A stretch of 64,000 nt of DNA. It comes from Ophioderma brevispina (taxonomy: Eukaryota; Echinodermata; Ophiuroidea; Amphilepidida; Ophiodermatidae). The notes under the pieces are model-generated. The model ran no database searches and was not told where the DNA came from. It worked only from the letters and a program-made list of their open reading frames with translations. Positions 33,531-46,085 of this stretch are shown one piece after another. The stretch is from NCBI GenBank assembly GCA_023653785.1, contig JAMKCH010002842.1:1-64000 (forward strand). The letters are read 5' to 3'. Numbering within the stretch: the stretch's first letter is position 1; each line of letters opens with the position of its first letter. Both the position numbers and the translations under genes were made by a program.

Positions 33531-33879
33531 TTGGACAGATCCTTGAACAGATGAGTCCTGGGTGAATTTAATAGTGTGGGTTATGAGTGAAAGACCTTTT
33601 GCATTAAATATTTATTTGGGTACTATTAAAAAACCCCATTACCACAGTGTTAAATGGCAACTCCCGAAATGGTCGGGACATGGCACGCATCAAATATCAC
33701 GGACCACCATCAAGCGGCGCTATGATTCGCCCTTCGCAAAAGTGTTCTCTTAAAAAATACCTTTCCTCCTTCTTGCAGGTGGAGAGTAACAAAATTGCGT
33801 GAGCGCCATAAGGTGTGAAGGTAAAGATCATACTCAAGTGTATCTCCCTCTCACATCCTGAGAGGGAAAATACACTGTT

Positions 33880-35680
33880 ACATAGTGCAGCTTCCTTCCA
33901 CCGCCTTACTTTTGCACAGAATTCAACTGCATGGCTTAATCGGTGTCGGAAGAAGGTCGCAAGAGGTAGCAAACGCCAACGAAAAACCCAGTCAAAGCCC
34001 CCACCATAGGTCGCCTAATGCTACTGGGTTCACGATGCTAGGTCGATCAGCCAAGAGGGATTGGAGGGCGACACCCCTCTCCGCTTGGTGGGGGGGGGGG
34101 ACTAACACATGCATCAAATAGACTGTTGGAAGGTGGAAGTTAGAACTTCCAACCGACATTGTCCAAAAGGTCTGGGATGAAGGCCTATTTATAAATGCCC
34201 AGGAGGACGTGTGAGCTCTAAAATCGTATGCACCCCTAACCGGAAGCCAGTAAACCGATCATGGTGTTTTTTGTGTGCATTTCAATGACTGAGGAAACCA
34301 GGTGGCTCAATGTTGTCCCTTGCTGCAGGCTTCTCTGGGCTCAATGCGGTGATGGGCCTCGTCCGAGAAATGGCATGTATATCCGAACCCCCAATGGCCA
34401 CAAGCCACAGCAAAGCCACGCCACAGGAAGTTCCAGAAACTAAGCTTTCGGTTGGGTTTAAACTGTTCCGACACAAAGAATTGCAAGACCAATCACAAAT
34501 CCCACTCCGGAACAAGGCTAAGAACCGGGGACGATCCGTTAACATAACTCAACGGATGGACAGGATGGGACTGAAAGAAGGGAAACTGTCATGCATCACC
34601 GAGCCCTTCGGGGTCTGGCCTGGGCTGTTCGGTTAAAAACCAGAAAACTCGACAGTCAGGGACATAAGGTAAACCCACTCTGAAAGGACTTCCTGAGGAA
34701 ATTGCCAAACTGATCGGCGGTCTCAGAAATTGAATGAATCGAACTCTATATAGGCACACCTTGCATTGGGAAATCCTATAATGCTCTAGTTGGAATGTGA
34801 CCTGACCAGTGAGCAGGCACCTGTTTCAGAAAGTCCCACCTCTGTGTACAGACTGCAAGAAATGCCCCAGACAGGTTAGGAGCATGGGTGGTGTACTCTG
34901 GGACGAACGCGTCGGTTGGAGGACCTTTCCAAGTCCCCTCCTTTGGAAGAGGATCTTTTCCATTACAAGCAGGATATAACGGCATGGGAAAAACACGCTG
35001 CCCCGTGACCATAATGGGCTACAGCAGGACCCAGGCAGTTCGCGACAGAGCCACTCAAGGACTTTTGGGATCATGGCAACCTGGAGAAGCTATGATCAAG
35101 TCATTAGGCTATCAATCCTGACCGGTTCGCTGCCATGGGGTCCCGTTTGACTGCCCGGGGATCCAGGTCCAAGAGTAGGCCCCTAATATGACACAATCTG
35201 GACGATTCATTACTTAGGCGAACAGATCCACGTATGGCGGTTATCCACCAATATAAGAAGGTTGTGCGGCAAACTGCAAGGTAGAGCTGCCACTCCACCA
35301 CGGCCCTCTGGACTTTTGGCGTGTCTTGGGATAGGGACCCTCCTGGGAGGGCTGTCCGAAAACCATTGTCCACTCCGAAAACACGGGAGGGATCAGCCCG
35401 ATGTCCCAATCTCGGACACCCGAAATAGCCGAAGAATCTCCCAGCATAGGCTGGGACTGATGAACCTCTTCCTTGTTTATATGTCACAACCTTCATATTG
35501 TCGCAGCGGACAAATTACCGTCCCCCCTGACACGGGGAGTTCAGTGCCGCAATGCCAGAAAGACTGCGAACAACTCAAGGACATTTATGTGGTGATGAGC
35601 CCACGGGAGGCTGGTCAGCGGCTTTCCCCGAAGAGAAAGGTGAGCCCCCCCCCCAACCAAAATTAAACGCATCCGTCGTA
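33880..35680 (-). mobile_element. Antisense DIRS/Gypsy-like fragment with RNase H-like region
   Basis: Minus-strand frames, clearer in the second copy (38.5-40.3 kb), include 'SSHINVLEL' near 40,230, 'RGKVLLS', then 'QSRPMQEILRLFG', 'VDNWFADSP' and, further on, a segment with spaced W and P residues like the end of pol ('EWLCRELPGSCCSPLWSR' near 35,050). The order H-I-N-x-x-E-L ... N-x-x-A-D-x-x-S-R is that of RNase H in DIRS-like and related retroelements. All frames are broken. No tyrosine recombinase could be confirmed. Confidence 0.45.
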
Positions 35681-38600
35681 GAGTGTTTTAACGCATCCAT
35701 TGTCAGGGTGTTTTGATAGGCACAGGTAGGCTGAATGGAAAACTCATTGTCTCATATGAGTGGCAATTAAAACCATTTGAAGTCTGAGGAACCTTAGTCT
35801 CTGGGGGAAGGTGGGGTGTTTTACCACTGCCAACAAAACAATCTTCTTGTTTTTTTTAAAAAAAAAACACATAAATTTGAAAACCTAATGGCCGCATCTC
35901 ATATTTGGACCATCATTTGCTTTCATTTTATGCGCAAAAATATCTGTATTTCCCATTTTATTTGAGAAAAGATGTTCTCGCGGGAGGGAAGAAAAAAAAG
36001 TTAACTTTGGTATTAGGGAATTCCCCTTGTTAATTGAGATCAGACCAGATATTATTTTACTAAGATTGTGCAAGAGAAGTAATTGGAATCCTCAAAAAGG
36101 TTTTTTTAATTTGCAAATGAGCCAAACTTGTTATGCATTGAGATAAAAACAGATTGCCAAAAATTGAGGGTTTCCCATGATGTTATAATTGTAAGGTGAT
36201 GCAAGCAGATGATGTCATTTAGGTGGAAAATCCAATATCCGGTTGAAGATTATGTTTATGGCATGATGATGCTGTACATGATTTATTAGAGATAGGGGAA
36301 TCTAGCTGTGAGATGTTAATACTGCTCACTGGAGAAGTAGAGACTTTTTGTCAGCAGTAGTAACCAGGAGCTATACAGTATGTTATAGCTAGTTTGATTC
36401 TGCACCCTGAAAATGAAGGGTTAGAAAGTATGGACCAACATATGCTTTGATCTTGTTTAAATCTTAATTAAACATGTTAGCGTTTAAACAGAAGAAACAT
36501 GTATAAAATCCTAACATGTTGTTTTTAAAACATTAGGCAAAATGTTGTCCCATACTTTCTAAAACACTTCATTTACAGTGCAATATGGTTAGATCTGTGC
36601 TTTACATAGGCCAGGATTTATTATTTTGGATGCCAGAGGAGCTTGATAGCTGAACTGTCTGATGTCGTCTTTTAAGCCAAAAGAGCTTCAAGTTTTGGAA
36701 TTCAAAAAAGGATTCCAGTTTGTGACCTAAAAATAAGGACATTAGCGGCCAGACCTGGATTGTATTGCACAAATTTGTGTCGTCGACGGGGAAAAACCCC
36801 GTCGCATGCACCTGCTGGACAAAGATATCTGCGGGAATGAGAGTCACATGGGGGGGGGGGGGGGGGGGGGAATGATATCATGGATTTTTATGTGAATACG
36901 CTTGTACGCTGTTATTTGAGGTCTTCGCTTGTGAGGACATGTCATCGTTGAACGACCGTGCTTCTTTTAACCTGGACATTAGGACTTGAACCTCGAGTAC
37001 ATAACTAAAATCATTAAGAGTCATTGTAAGCTTGGTTGGACATACAAAATTCTTTGAAAACCAATCTGCATTGAAAATCATTATTATTGAAACAGGGTAT
37101 ATTATATAATAGTGATATCATTTTTTGTTGTTGCACAAGGCTCATTTGTTTGCGTTTTTTTTTTTGTTGTTAAAGTATTCTGACCTTTGACGTCCACGAG
37201 AAATCAAACAACGTCAGACCACCGGCAATTCGCAAGGGGAAGGACAAAGGAAATTTGCGCCACAGGCTTAACCACTAAGTACGCCTCTCATGAGCCTGCA
37301 ATGATAAAACACCCAAACTTGTTCAGGGATCGTTACAATTACCACTTTTTTAGTAGAGGCGGTTATAATCTGACAAGTCCTTACAACCTTGAAAAAAATT
37401 CTAATAAAGGACTTTTTGGATATATGATAGGCCTATACTGAAATAATTACCAAAAAATTTGTCCGCCTTCTAGTTGTTGCGTTGGTCGATTATCAAGGTC
37501 AAAGGGTCAACGACCTTTATACGGCCTACGCCTTTATTTTTGTTTTTTGGGGGCACATTCCAATGGCATCTAGAAGCAAAAGATGGTGTCTATTACCATG
37601 TTTGGGGTAATAAAGCACAATAAAAACAGTTCTTTGAGGTTGAGGAAATGAAGTCATAATTATATTTTCAACATAGAAAGCCCCCCCCACTTTTAATCAA
37701 AATTTTGGCACTACGTTTTCTCAAAGAAATAGCCATTTCATAGTACAAGTATCAAATAAACAAAACATTTACCATAATCGATAATGAACAGCCAAAAGAC
37801 TATTGTAAAAATTGTCGGCCTTCAAGTTGCTACGTTGGTCAGAATTCAAGGTCAAAGTCAATGACCTTTATAAGGACATTGTGATGGGTCAAACAGCCAA
37901 TTGGATAGAAGCAAAAGGTTGGTGTCTAACCCATGTTTGGGGGTCAATAAAAACAATAACATATTTTTAGCGCCATTGCAGCCATCATTGCTTTCAGAAT
38001 AGAAACACTTTAAGTCGAATTTTTTAAAAGTTTTTCTCAAAAAAAAAAACCACGCCAATTCGTCGTCTGTACAAATATTAAACAACAACCTTTGACAATC
38101 TATATAATAATGCAACAGCTACAAGAGTATTGTCAAATCAGTGAATTACTGATTCTTGGACAGATCCTCGAACTGATGAGTTACTGTGTGATTTAATAGT
38201 GTGAGTACTAGTGGACAGACCTTTTTTGCATAAAATCTTTTTATTGGGTACTATTTAAAAAACCCCCACATTACCAGTGTTTAAATGAGGCCAACTCCCG
38301 AAATAGTCGGACATGGCAAGCATCAAATATCACGGACCAGTCAAGCGGCCCCCGGGGGGCTATGAATTCGCCTTCGCAAAAGTTATCTTAAAAAAACCTT
38401 CCTTCCTTCTTGCAGGTGAAGAATAACAAATTGCGTTGAGCGCCATAATGGTCGTGGAAGGTAAGTATCATACTCAAGAGTATCGCCCTCTCAATTCCTG
38501 AGAGGGAAATTCCTGTACTAGTGCTAGCACTTCCTTCCACAGCATTACTTTTGCACAGAATTCCACTGCAAGGCTTAATCAGGTTGGCGGAGAAGGTTGC

Positions 38601-40590
38601 AGAAGGTAGCCACGCAACGCAAACCCTGTCAAAGCCCCAACCATAGTCGCCTAATGCAGTTGGAGTGGGTCAATTAAGATGCTAGGTCGATCAGCAAAGA
38701 GGGTTTGGACGGCGACACCCTCTCCGCTTAACTAACACATGCATCAAAGACTTGTTGGAAGGGAAGTTGAACTACAAACAGACATTGTACAAAATGTCTG
38801 GGATGAAGGCCTCTTATAGAATGCCCCAGGAGGAAGTGTGGAGCTCGAACATGTATGCCCTAACAGGAAAGCCAGTTCAACGATTATGGTTTGTTTTTGT
38901 GGCATTTATTGATGAGGAATCCAGGGGATCAATGTGTCCCTGCTGCAGGATATCTGGGCTCAAAGTGGTGATGGGCCTCGTCCGTAGCCAAGGCATGTAA
39001 TCGCATCCCATGGCCACAAGCCAAGCTACAAGCCACCAGCCACCCGGAAGTTCAGAAGATAAGCTTTCGGTTGGTTTAAACTGTTCCGACACAAAGAATT
39101 GCAAACGAACCAATGACAAATCCCACTCGACAGGGCTCGAACGGGTACGATCCGTAAACATACACTTCACCAATTGGACCAGGAGGGATGAAAGAAAAAA
39201 ACTGTCTGCCATCACGAGCCCTTTACGGGTCTGGGCTGTGGCTGTTCGGTAAAAAAGAAAGAAAAACCTCGGACAGTCAGGACACTAAGGTTAACCCCCA
39301 CTCTGAAAGGACTCTTCCTGGAGGAAATTGCCAACCTGTTCTACGGTCTCAGAAATTGAATGGATCGAACTCTCTATTCGGCACACCTTGCATGGTAATC
39401 TATAATGCTCTAGTGAAGTTGCCTGACAGTGAGCAAGGCAGCCTGTTCAGAAAGTCCCACCTCCGTGTACAGACTGCCGAAAGCACCAGACAGGTTAGGG
39501 GCATGGGTGTGGTGTACTCTGGGACGAACGCGGCGGCGGAGGACCTCTTACAAGTCCCCTCCCTTTTGGAAGAGAAGAGGATCTGTCCCTTACAAGCAGA
39601 TCTAACCGCCTGGCAAAACCACAGCGTTTGTTTTGTTTTTTGTTTTTTTTTGGGGGGGACGTGACCTAATGGGGTACCAGCCAGGACCAGGCAGTTCGAG
39701 GACCAGAGAGCCACTCAAGGACTTTTGGGGTCATGGCAACCTGGAGAAGCAATGATCAAGCAAAGGCTATCAATCCTGACCGGTCCGATTGCCATGGCGC
39801 CCGTTTGATGCCTGGGATCCAGGGGTTCCCAAGAGAGGACCCCCCTAATATGCAACAATCTGACGATTTTAATGACTGAGCGAACAGATCCACGTATGGA
39901 CGGTCACAATCTAGAAGATTGTGCGGCAATTTCAAGCTAAGAGCTGCCACTCCACCGATGCCCCTCTGACTTTTGGCTGTGTCTGGGATTAGGGACCTCT
40001 GGAGGACTGTCCGCAAACCAATTGTCCACTCCCGAAACAGGAGGCGATTCAGCCAGATGTCCCAATTCGGAACCACCGAATAGCCGAAGAATCTCCTGCA
40101 TAGGCCGGGACTGATTACACCCCCATTCCTGATTATAGTCACCCCCTATTGTAGCAGCGGACAACAATACCTTCCCCCTGACCACGGGGAGAGGCAGTGC
40201 CGCAAATCCAGAAAGAATGCGAAACAACTCAAGGACATTTATGTGTGATGATGAGCCACGGAGGATGGTCAGCGGCCTTTTCCCGAAGAGATAAGTGAGC
40301 CCCCCCCCCCACCAATAAAACGCATCGTCGTCAGAGGTTTCAAGCATACCAGGTCAGGGTTGTTGATACAGGTCACAGGGGTAGGTGAATGGAATCTCTG
40401 GTCTTCATATGGTGGCAATGTAAACACATTGAAGGTCTGAGGAACCTTCGTTTCCTGGAGAGAAGGTGGGGGGGGTGTTTACCCCTGCCCAAAAAGTTTT
40501 TAATCCGGCAGCTAAAACACATAAATTTGCACCTAATGGCTGCATCTAAATATTGGGACCATCCATTGCTTTAATTTAGCGCAAAATAAT

Positions 40591-42180
40591 CTGACACGCC
40601 ACCTTACCTTTTGGTAGTGGAAGCAAGACGAAGTTTTGGAGGAAGGGGGATGGTTGCCACCGCATAATATTTTCTTTTCAATTCTATCAAAATTAATCTT
40701 GCTTTAAGCACTTAATACCTCCTGTATATGTCAAAAACTTGATTTTCCTTTCACAATTTCCATCCAAAAACCTACTAGCAAAGCACACAATTTCCTGTTA
40801 TTTTAACTCAAAATAGAATTGGATTATTTTTAGCCACAATCGGAGAAATCAAGTTTCCCATGATATTATCCTCATTAAAAACATTACTATGACGTTCAAA
40901 TGGGAGGACTCATTGGGAATATTTGGAATAAATTGAAAAAGAGGAGACTTATACAATCAACCTGTATTAAAATCAACAGGGTCAGGGCTTTGTCTAAACT
41001 AAGAAATCAAGAAAGAGGTATTAACAAAAATGTAAAATGGTTCAGGGACGAAGTAAAAGGAAAACAATTTCATGCAGATAGTGATACTATTTTGAATCAA
41101 GTAAGGGTGCATTTGATTGCTTTTCCTATATGTTAATGTGTTTGTTGACCCCAAAAACTTGGGATAGACACCTCATTTGTGCTTTAAGACCAATTTTTGT
41201 TTGGGGGTTGGGAGTCGTTGTTGATCCATGATAGCTACAAAAGGTCATTGACCTTTGACCTTGGAATATCCTGACCCGCGCAGCTGCCGAAGGGCCGACA
41301 AATTTTCGGATTATTATATTATAGGCCTGACCAGAATTACCAAACCGTCCTTTTATTAGCATTTTGCAAGTGAATCGAATATGGCCTCTACTATTTCCCG
41401 GTTGGTCTTTGACAGCTGAATACAATTTTACATTGACACGCATTCTGCAGGTTGTCTTTGCACACGTCAAAAACACTATAGCCTTAAAGGTGCATTCTGA
41501 TTCCAGCACCTTTGTTTTATTCCATTGTTCAGATATCCAGAGAGAAAAGCTTTATTCACAAATTAGTTGATTCCGACTGTGCGTTTTGTGTTATGCGCAA
41601 TTGTTTGTTTCCCATAGTCCCATAGGCCCCAACTTGGGCTGTTATTTTCTGTCAGTTTACGGACAGAAAATCAAAAATTGTGAAATTTCTTGCGATGCCG
41701 ATGATTTTGCCACGTAAATTAGGTACCACATGGATTAACTAACAACGTGGATTACTAACTCCAACGGTCCAGCTGATATTAATAAACCTCAACTTATTAG
41801 GTAAGTGGGGGACGAGGTGTGATCAGAAATGGACCACTGTAATGGCGCCCACCCGGTTGGTTTCGGTACATGTATGTGCAGCGTTTAAGTCGAGCGAGAC
41901 TATTTGACTATAGTCGCAAGTAATATTACTGTGCTATAAAGTTGGAATAAATATGTTTTACACTTTTTTATGGAATGATTCTTACAGTGTGCGTTACTAG
42001 GGATTATCGCCACACTAGTGAATGGCAGTCTCTTTCGACATATCACAATTGAACTTAGTCAAGAAGACCCTAAGGGGGTATTGAACGCAGATGTAAGATA
42101 TTGACAAGTTTTGTCATCAGTCATTTAACATAAACACATTTTTGGGTGATTCATGCATCAAAATTTTCATATTATTGTTT
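40591..42180 (+). other. Intron 5, middle part
   Basis: Contains the reverse copy of the GACCTTT repeat (about 41,130-41,300). A 78-codon frame at 40,900-41,136 is rich in K and R, has no recognised family and may be fortuitous. Otherwise no feature. Confidence 0.45.
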
Positions 42181-42199
42181 TAATGTCAAGTCATATACA

Positions 42200-42580
42200 G
42201 TTATCGCGGGATTCTCAACCACGTAATCGGACGAACCTTGTCTTCCATTTGATGGTCAAGAGATTGTAGCGGCTCTCGCCAATAAACGCAACATTTGCCC
42301 ATTGTCTGAGCGTAAAATCTTTTGTGCTCACTAGCCAGCGACAGTCGATAACTCTGTGTGGTGAACGTTGTTGGGTAACCATTGTTGAAGCCCATCTCAG
42401 ACTACAGTTTGGAGGGAAACGTTGATTCCATAGTGTCTTCTCCACAAACGACGAAGCAGATTGAGTAGTCGGCGATCATTTCGTCTGGGTAGTGAATCGT
42501 GGTCGTCCTGAAAGATTTTCGTGACTCAAATGACTAACCTCTCGATGATTTTCTGAGGATTGTACGACCTATCTACGATT
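42200..42580 (-). pseudogene. Tc1-like transposase fragment
   Basis: The minus-strand frame at 42,215-42,445 reads 'LRWASTMVTQQRS', 'FTLRQWANVAFIGESRYNLL' and ends 'VRLRG'. This corresponds to the Tc1 pattern W-x-x-Q-W-x-x-V-x-F-x-D-E-S-R-x, which holds the first catalytic Asp. Here the position reads Gly ('IGES'), so the catalytic residue is lost. The remaining two acidic residues and the ends of the element are absent. Confidence 0.7.
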
Positions 42581-42599
42581 CCCGATGGAAAATAGCCGA

Positions 42600-43336
42600 C
42601 TATGGCTTGTTGCGACCTCAGGTCGGAGTGAGGTACGCTTCGGCGTATTGGATAATGCCGGTGGACGAGGCACGCACTAAGGGAACCTCTGTGTCATTGT
42701 TTTTGTTGAAAGAGGAACAACTAACTCTGAAAAAATGGACTTCTTGCATAACGGCCTTGGAGCTGGTAAAAGGAACAAAACAAACAGGACAGTCTGACAT
42801 GTATAGCGTCCAAAAACAAAAGACCAAACTTTAAAGTTCCTCGCCGATATATCAAAACACGTTGTGATGTGAAGCTAAGAATCGTGTTTTTGGAATCCCA
42901 CAGAGTATGTGGAAATTATGATTGGTCGAAAAAACTGTGGAGAGTCGGGTCGAAGATGAGGAGTCCCACATTTCCCTGTATATTAAACAGCATACTTTCT
43001 GCAATGTTAAACTCACTCTCACCTTCCCTCTACTTTTTATCTTTTTCCCATCTTTTATCCTTTTATCTCACTCTCTTTACAACGGACCTGTATGCACGTG
43101 CCTAGATTATTACAAACATTTTCTACAGTTCCAATTTCACGAGCCAAATTGAACAAAAAAAAAAAGAAAATCAAAGTGGACTTAATTGCAATAATGAAAT
43201 AAATCAATGGTAAATGTGCGTTTTATCCCTCTATTGCATGTATGGATATTTATTCATTAGCCGAATGTGTGCATGTCTCTATTTGCCCCTTTATGGTATA
43301 TTTATCACCAACCCAATGATGCGCGTCCTTTTGCAG
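42600..43336 (+). other. Intron 5, 3' part
   Basis: Two short + frames (42,607-42,834 and 42,869-43,105) show no motif. Nothing else recognised. Confidence 0.45.
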
Positions 43337-43445
43337 GCGGGGTGCGCGATGGGATGAATCCCTACTGTTAATTTATTGAGATTGAGAAGGAAACAAAACT
43401 CACATGAGGAGTGTGTGAAAATTGGCGCAACGACAACTAGACATT
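43337..43445 (+). pseudogene. GH3 gene exon 6, frame-broken
   Basis: The acceptor 'ccttttgcag' and the donor GTAAGT bound 109 bases at the position where the family has its P-x-Y-x-x-F-x-E-x segment. Pieces in different frames read 'GMNPYC', 'FIEIEKETKLT' and 'EECVKIGAT', which fit a conserved C-terminal subdomain. Entering in phase 1, the frame meets a stop (TAA after NPYC) and needs at least two shifts. The length, 109, does not restore the phase 0 required by exon 7. It is either a real lesion or a sequencing-indel artefact, the latter plausible given the indel-rich neighbourhood. Confidence 0.6.
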
Positions 43446-44137
43446 GTAAGTAACATATTAACACTTAAGTGGACCAAGGGGTTTTCAGTGACCACACTAA
43501 GGAAACACTTTCCCGACATTAATTTTGCAGAAATTTATACCCACTTACTTACTTTGATTACTTTGATACTCTAGGGAAGACCCAAATTCACTATATTTAA
43601 CACCAAAACTTGCAGAGTTTTAGGACAATCCGTATTTTATACGGGGGTGTTTCAAAGTACAAGTCCAAGTTTCCAAGAGTTTGTACGTACGGTTTAGCAA
43701 CACACCACACAATGAAATTGATTGTTGTCGCACATAAAAGGGTTAATTATTTTTATTGTTAGTAATAAGTATTTACTACCTGTATTTGTGTGCCACATAA
43801 TCGCAAAAAATTGGCTATGGTGCTTGATTTTAAAACTTTCTCAGCCGGGACTTCCTTAGTGCCCACGGGGGGGGGGGGGGCCCGGTTCCATGGGACCCCT
43901 TCAATATTAACTCCTAAAGGCTTGGGCCGATTTTATTTTTTTATAATGAAAGAAAGCTTATTTAAAAGTACAGACAATTACAAAAAAAATCGACCCGAAG
44001 AAAATCCCAGCGTTATAGTAAAGCGGCCAGCGCGAAAAACAAGTTTGAGGGTCCATAGGAAACCCCCCAGGTTACTTAGTGGTAAGAAACTACTTACTAA
44101 CATTTGTGTTCTTAAAGAGAGTTGATATTCATTTTGG
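43446..44137 (+). other. Intron 6, 5' part
   Basis: A G-run at 43,868-43,880 and AT-rich sequence. The open frame at 43,790-44,125 crosses the G-run and has no motif. Confidence 0.5.
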
Positions 44138-44630
44138 CAAATTTAAACATAAATGTCAGTTGGAAATTGGAAAATACTAATCAATTTCATCAACTGTAAA
44201 CTATTTTCAACTTAACCTAATTTATGTGTGGTACTGTTCATACGGTTACCCTGGTATTAATGAAAGTTCCACATGGCAATGTCCTTCATTTCTTCCTTTT
44301 AAAAGTATTAGAGTACATGTCATGGTATAAAATATGTGATTGCGGATCAATGTGAATGTCGTGATATCAATGCTATACCTAAAATTAGGGTGACATTCGT
44401 TCCTTCCACGAATGGGTCGTCAAGTGAGGTCAGAGAGGTGTTGTTATCCCCAATGCAGTTGCTTAACAAAGCATCAATTATTTTTTTTATAGTAGGGAAC
44501 ACAAAAAGATGGACGTGATGCAATTAATAATTGTGTTGTCCGAAGTTTCAAAAGTCACCGTTTATACTTCCCGCACGGTTAAAAATAATAGTGTTAATAT
44601 CTTGTACCTTCTCTCTTTTTTCATTTGCAG

Positions 44631-44873
44631 GCGATTGAAGTCCGTTGCAAAACACATTCCACGTACAACGCAATTCGGAGAAAGGGAAAGGAAATAGCCA
44701 TGCCTCGTGTACAACCTTATGCAGCCAGGGTCTTTCAACAAACTGTATTGGGAGCTTTATTCTTCAACAAACAAGTACTAACCACTCAGTGACATCAGTT
44801 TAAGAATCGCGTACGTAAAAACTGCGCACCCGGAAAGGGGAGATTGATTTGATGAAAAAATTATAGGTAAACT
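44631..44873 (+). pseudogene. GH3 terminal exon, broken copy
   Basis: It follows the same acceptor context ('tttttcatttgcag') as 46,086, but the sequence has repeated one- to few-base insertions ('gcgattgaagtccg', 'gaaagggaaaggaaatagcc'), so only short in-frame blocks survive. 'ATGCCTCGTGTACA' and 'CAGCCAGGGTCTTTCAACAA' are intact. It is probably an erroneous or decayed duplicate rather than an alternative exon. Confidence 0.7.
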
Positions 44874-46085
44874 AGCGCGTGATGAAAAAGGTACAGCGAA
44901 AAGAAATGATTTACCGATCATTTTGCAAATTCAATAATAATACCATATCTAACAAATTTATATTAAAGCCAACAATTAACTTACCTCCTGACACTTTCAA
45001 AAAGACATAAAAAGTAAACATTTGTAACACAATTGTCGAAATACAGACGAGCCGTTTTAATGCGAATCCGTGAATGGCCAGCCAGACCATAACCATCGAG
45101 TAAGATGGGGGGGAACAACAAGAACAATGAAGTAAAATGTCTCGTTTGTCTGTAATCTGAGCTCAGTCAGCAAGTTGAAGTAAAGATGCTTCAAATTTTC
45201 CACACCACCGTTATCTAACTAGAAGTGAACAAATTGATGCAAGATTGATGCGGCTAGCTTGCCCTACGTACTCGATCGCAACACGTAACTATGTTAACCT
45301 ATACATCGCCGGCTACTCCATGCATGATCAACTTCAGACCAAAGCTAGTGTCACGAGCATGGTGATTGGCAGCCTGACCTGATAATAATTAATATGATAA
45401 CAGGCTAAAAATTCTATTCTCTTCCCCCAGCCTGGATTTCTTACTACCGTTTTCAGGGCCCAGGGATTTATCAAAGGGTATCACATGTTAGAATTGCTGT
45501 CATGCAAGTCAGACGCCACGCCAAATTACCTCTGCTTGCACTGTTTAATTTAATGAGTTCTCGGTCAATTGTCGAAGAAACGACTTGACTTATACTAACC
45601 AGGTAGGAGATTTATGTCATTTTGCAACAATTTTTAACATACATTCAAGTGGAATGAAACATTACTAAAATCAATTTCTTCAACTGTAACCAATTTCAAC
45701 TGTAACATAATTATCGTGTGGTACTGTTCATACGGTACCAGAACGACAGTTTCACATGGAAAATGTCATTTCTTCCTTTTAAAAAAGTATTAGAGTACAT
45801 GGTAAAATATGTGATGAGGATCAAGTGAATGTTAGGGATCACTGCTATACCTAAATTAGGTGACATTCCGTTCCTTCCACGAATGGGTCAAGTGAGGTCA
45901 GAGAGGTGTTATTCCCAATGCAGTTGCTTACAATGAATCAATTATTTTTTTTATAGTAGGTAACAAAATGACGTGAATGCATTAATATCTGAGTGTCCGA
46001 AGTCTTCAAAATTCACGTTTATACTTCCCGCACTGTTAAAAATAATATTGTAATATCTGATACTTCTCTCTTTTTTCATTTGCAG

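Larger units (their letters stand above)
31370..40590. repeat. Head-to-tail 4.6 kb duplication
   Basis: Unit 1 is about 31,370-35,945 and unit 2 about 35,946-40,590. The order of landmarks is the same throughout: 'ttttatttgagaaaagat', the small MITE, the tRNA-like SINE, the 'aaggtcaa.gacctttat' repeat pair, the antisense RNase H-like region and the closing 'cacataaatttg...cctaatggc.gcatct'. The copies differ mostly by 1-10 base indels and homopolymer lengths (for example the G20 run at 36,850 in unit 2 only). The whole block lies in intron 5. Confidence 0.85.

Noticed and set aside
35262..35666. 134-codon + frame
   Set aside because: It is antisense to the minus-strand RNase H-like fragment and not preserved in the duplicate unit near 39.9 kb.
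40900..41136. 78-codon basic frame followed by a GTAAGG donor-like site
   Set aside because: It lacks an acceptor and does not fit the GH3 domain order. The missing GH3 segment is better explained by 43,337-43,445.
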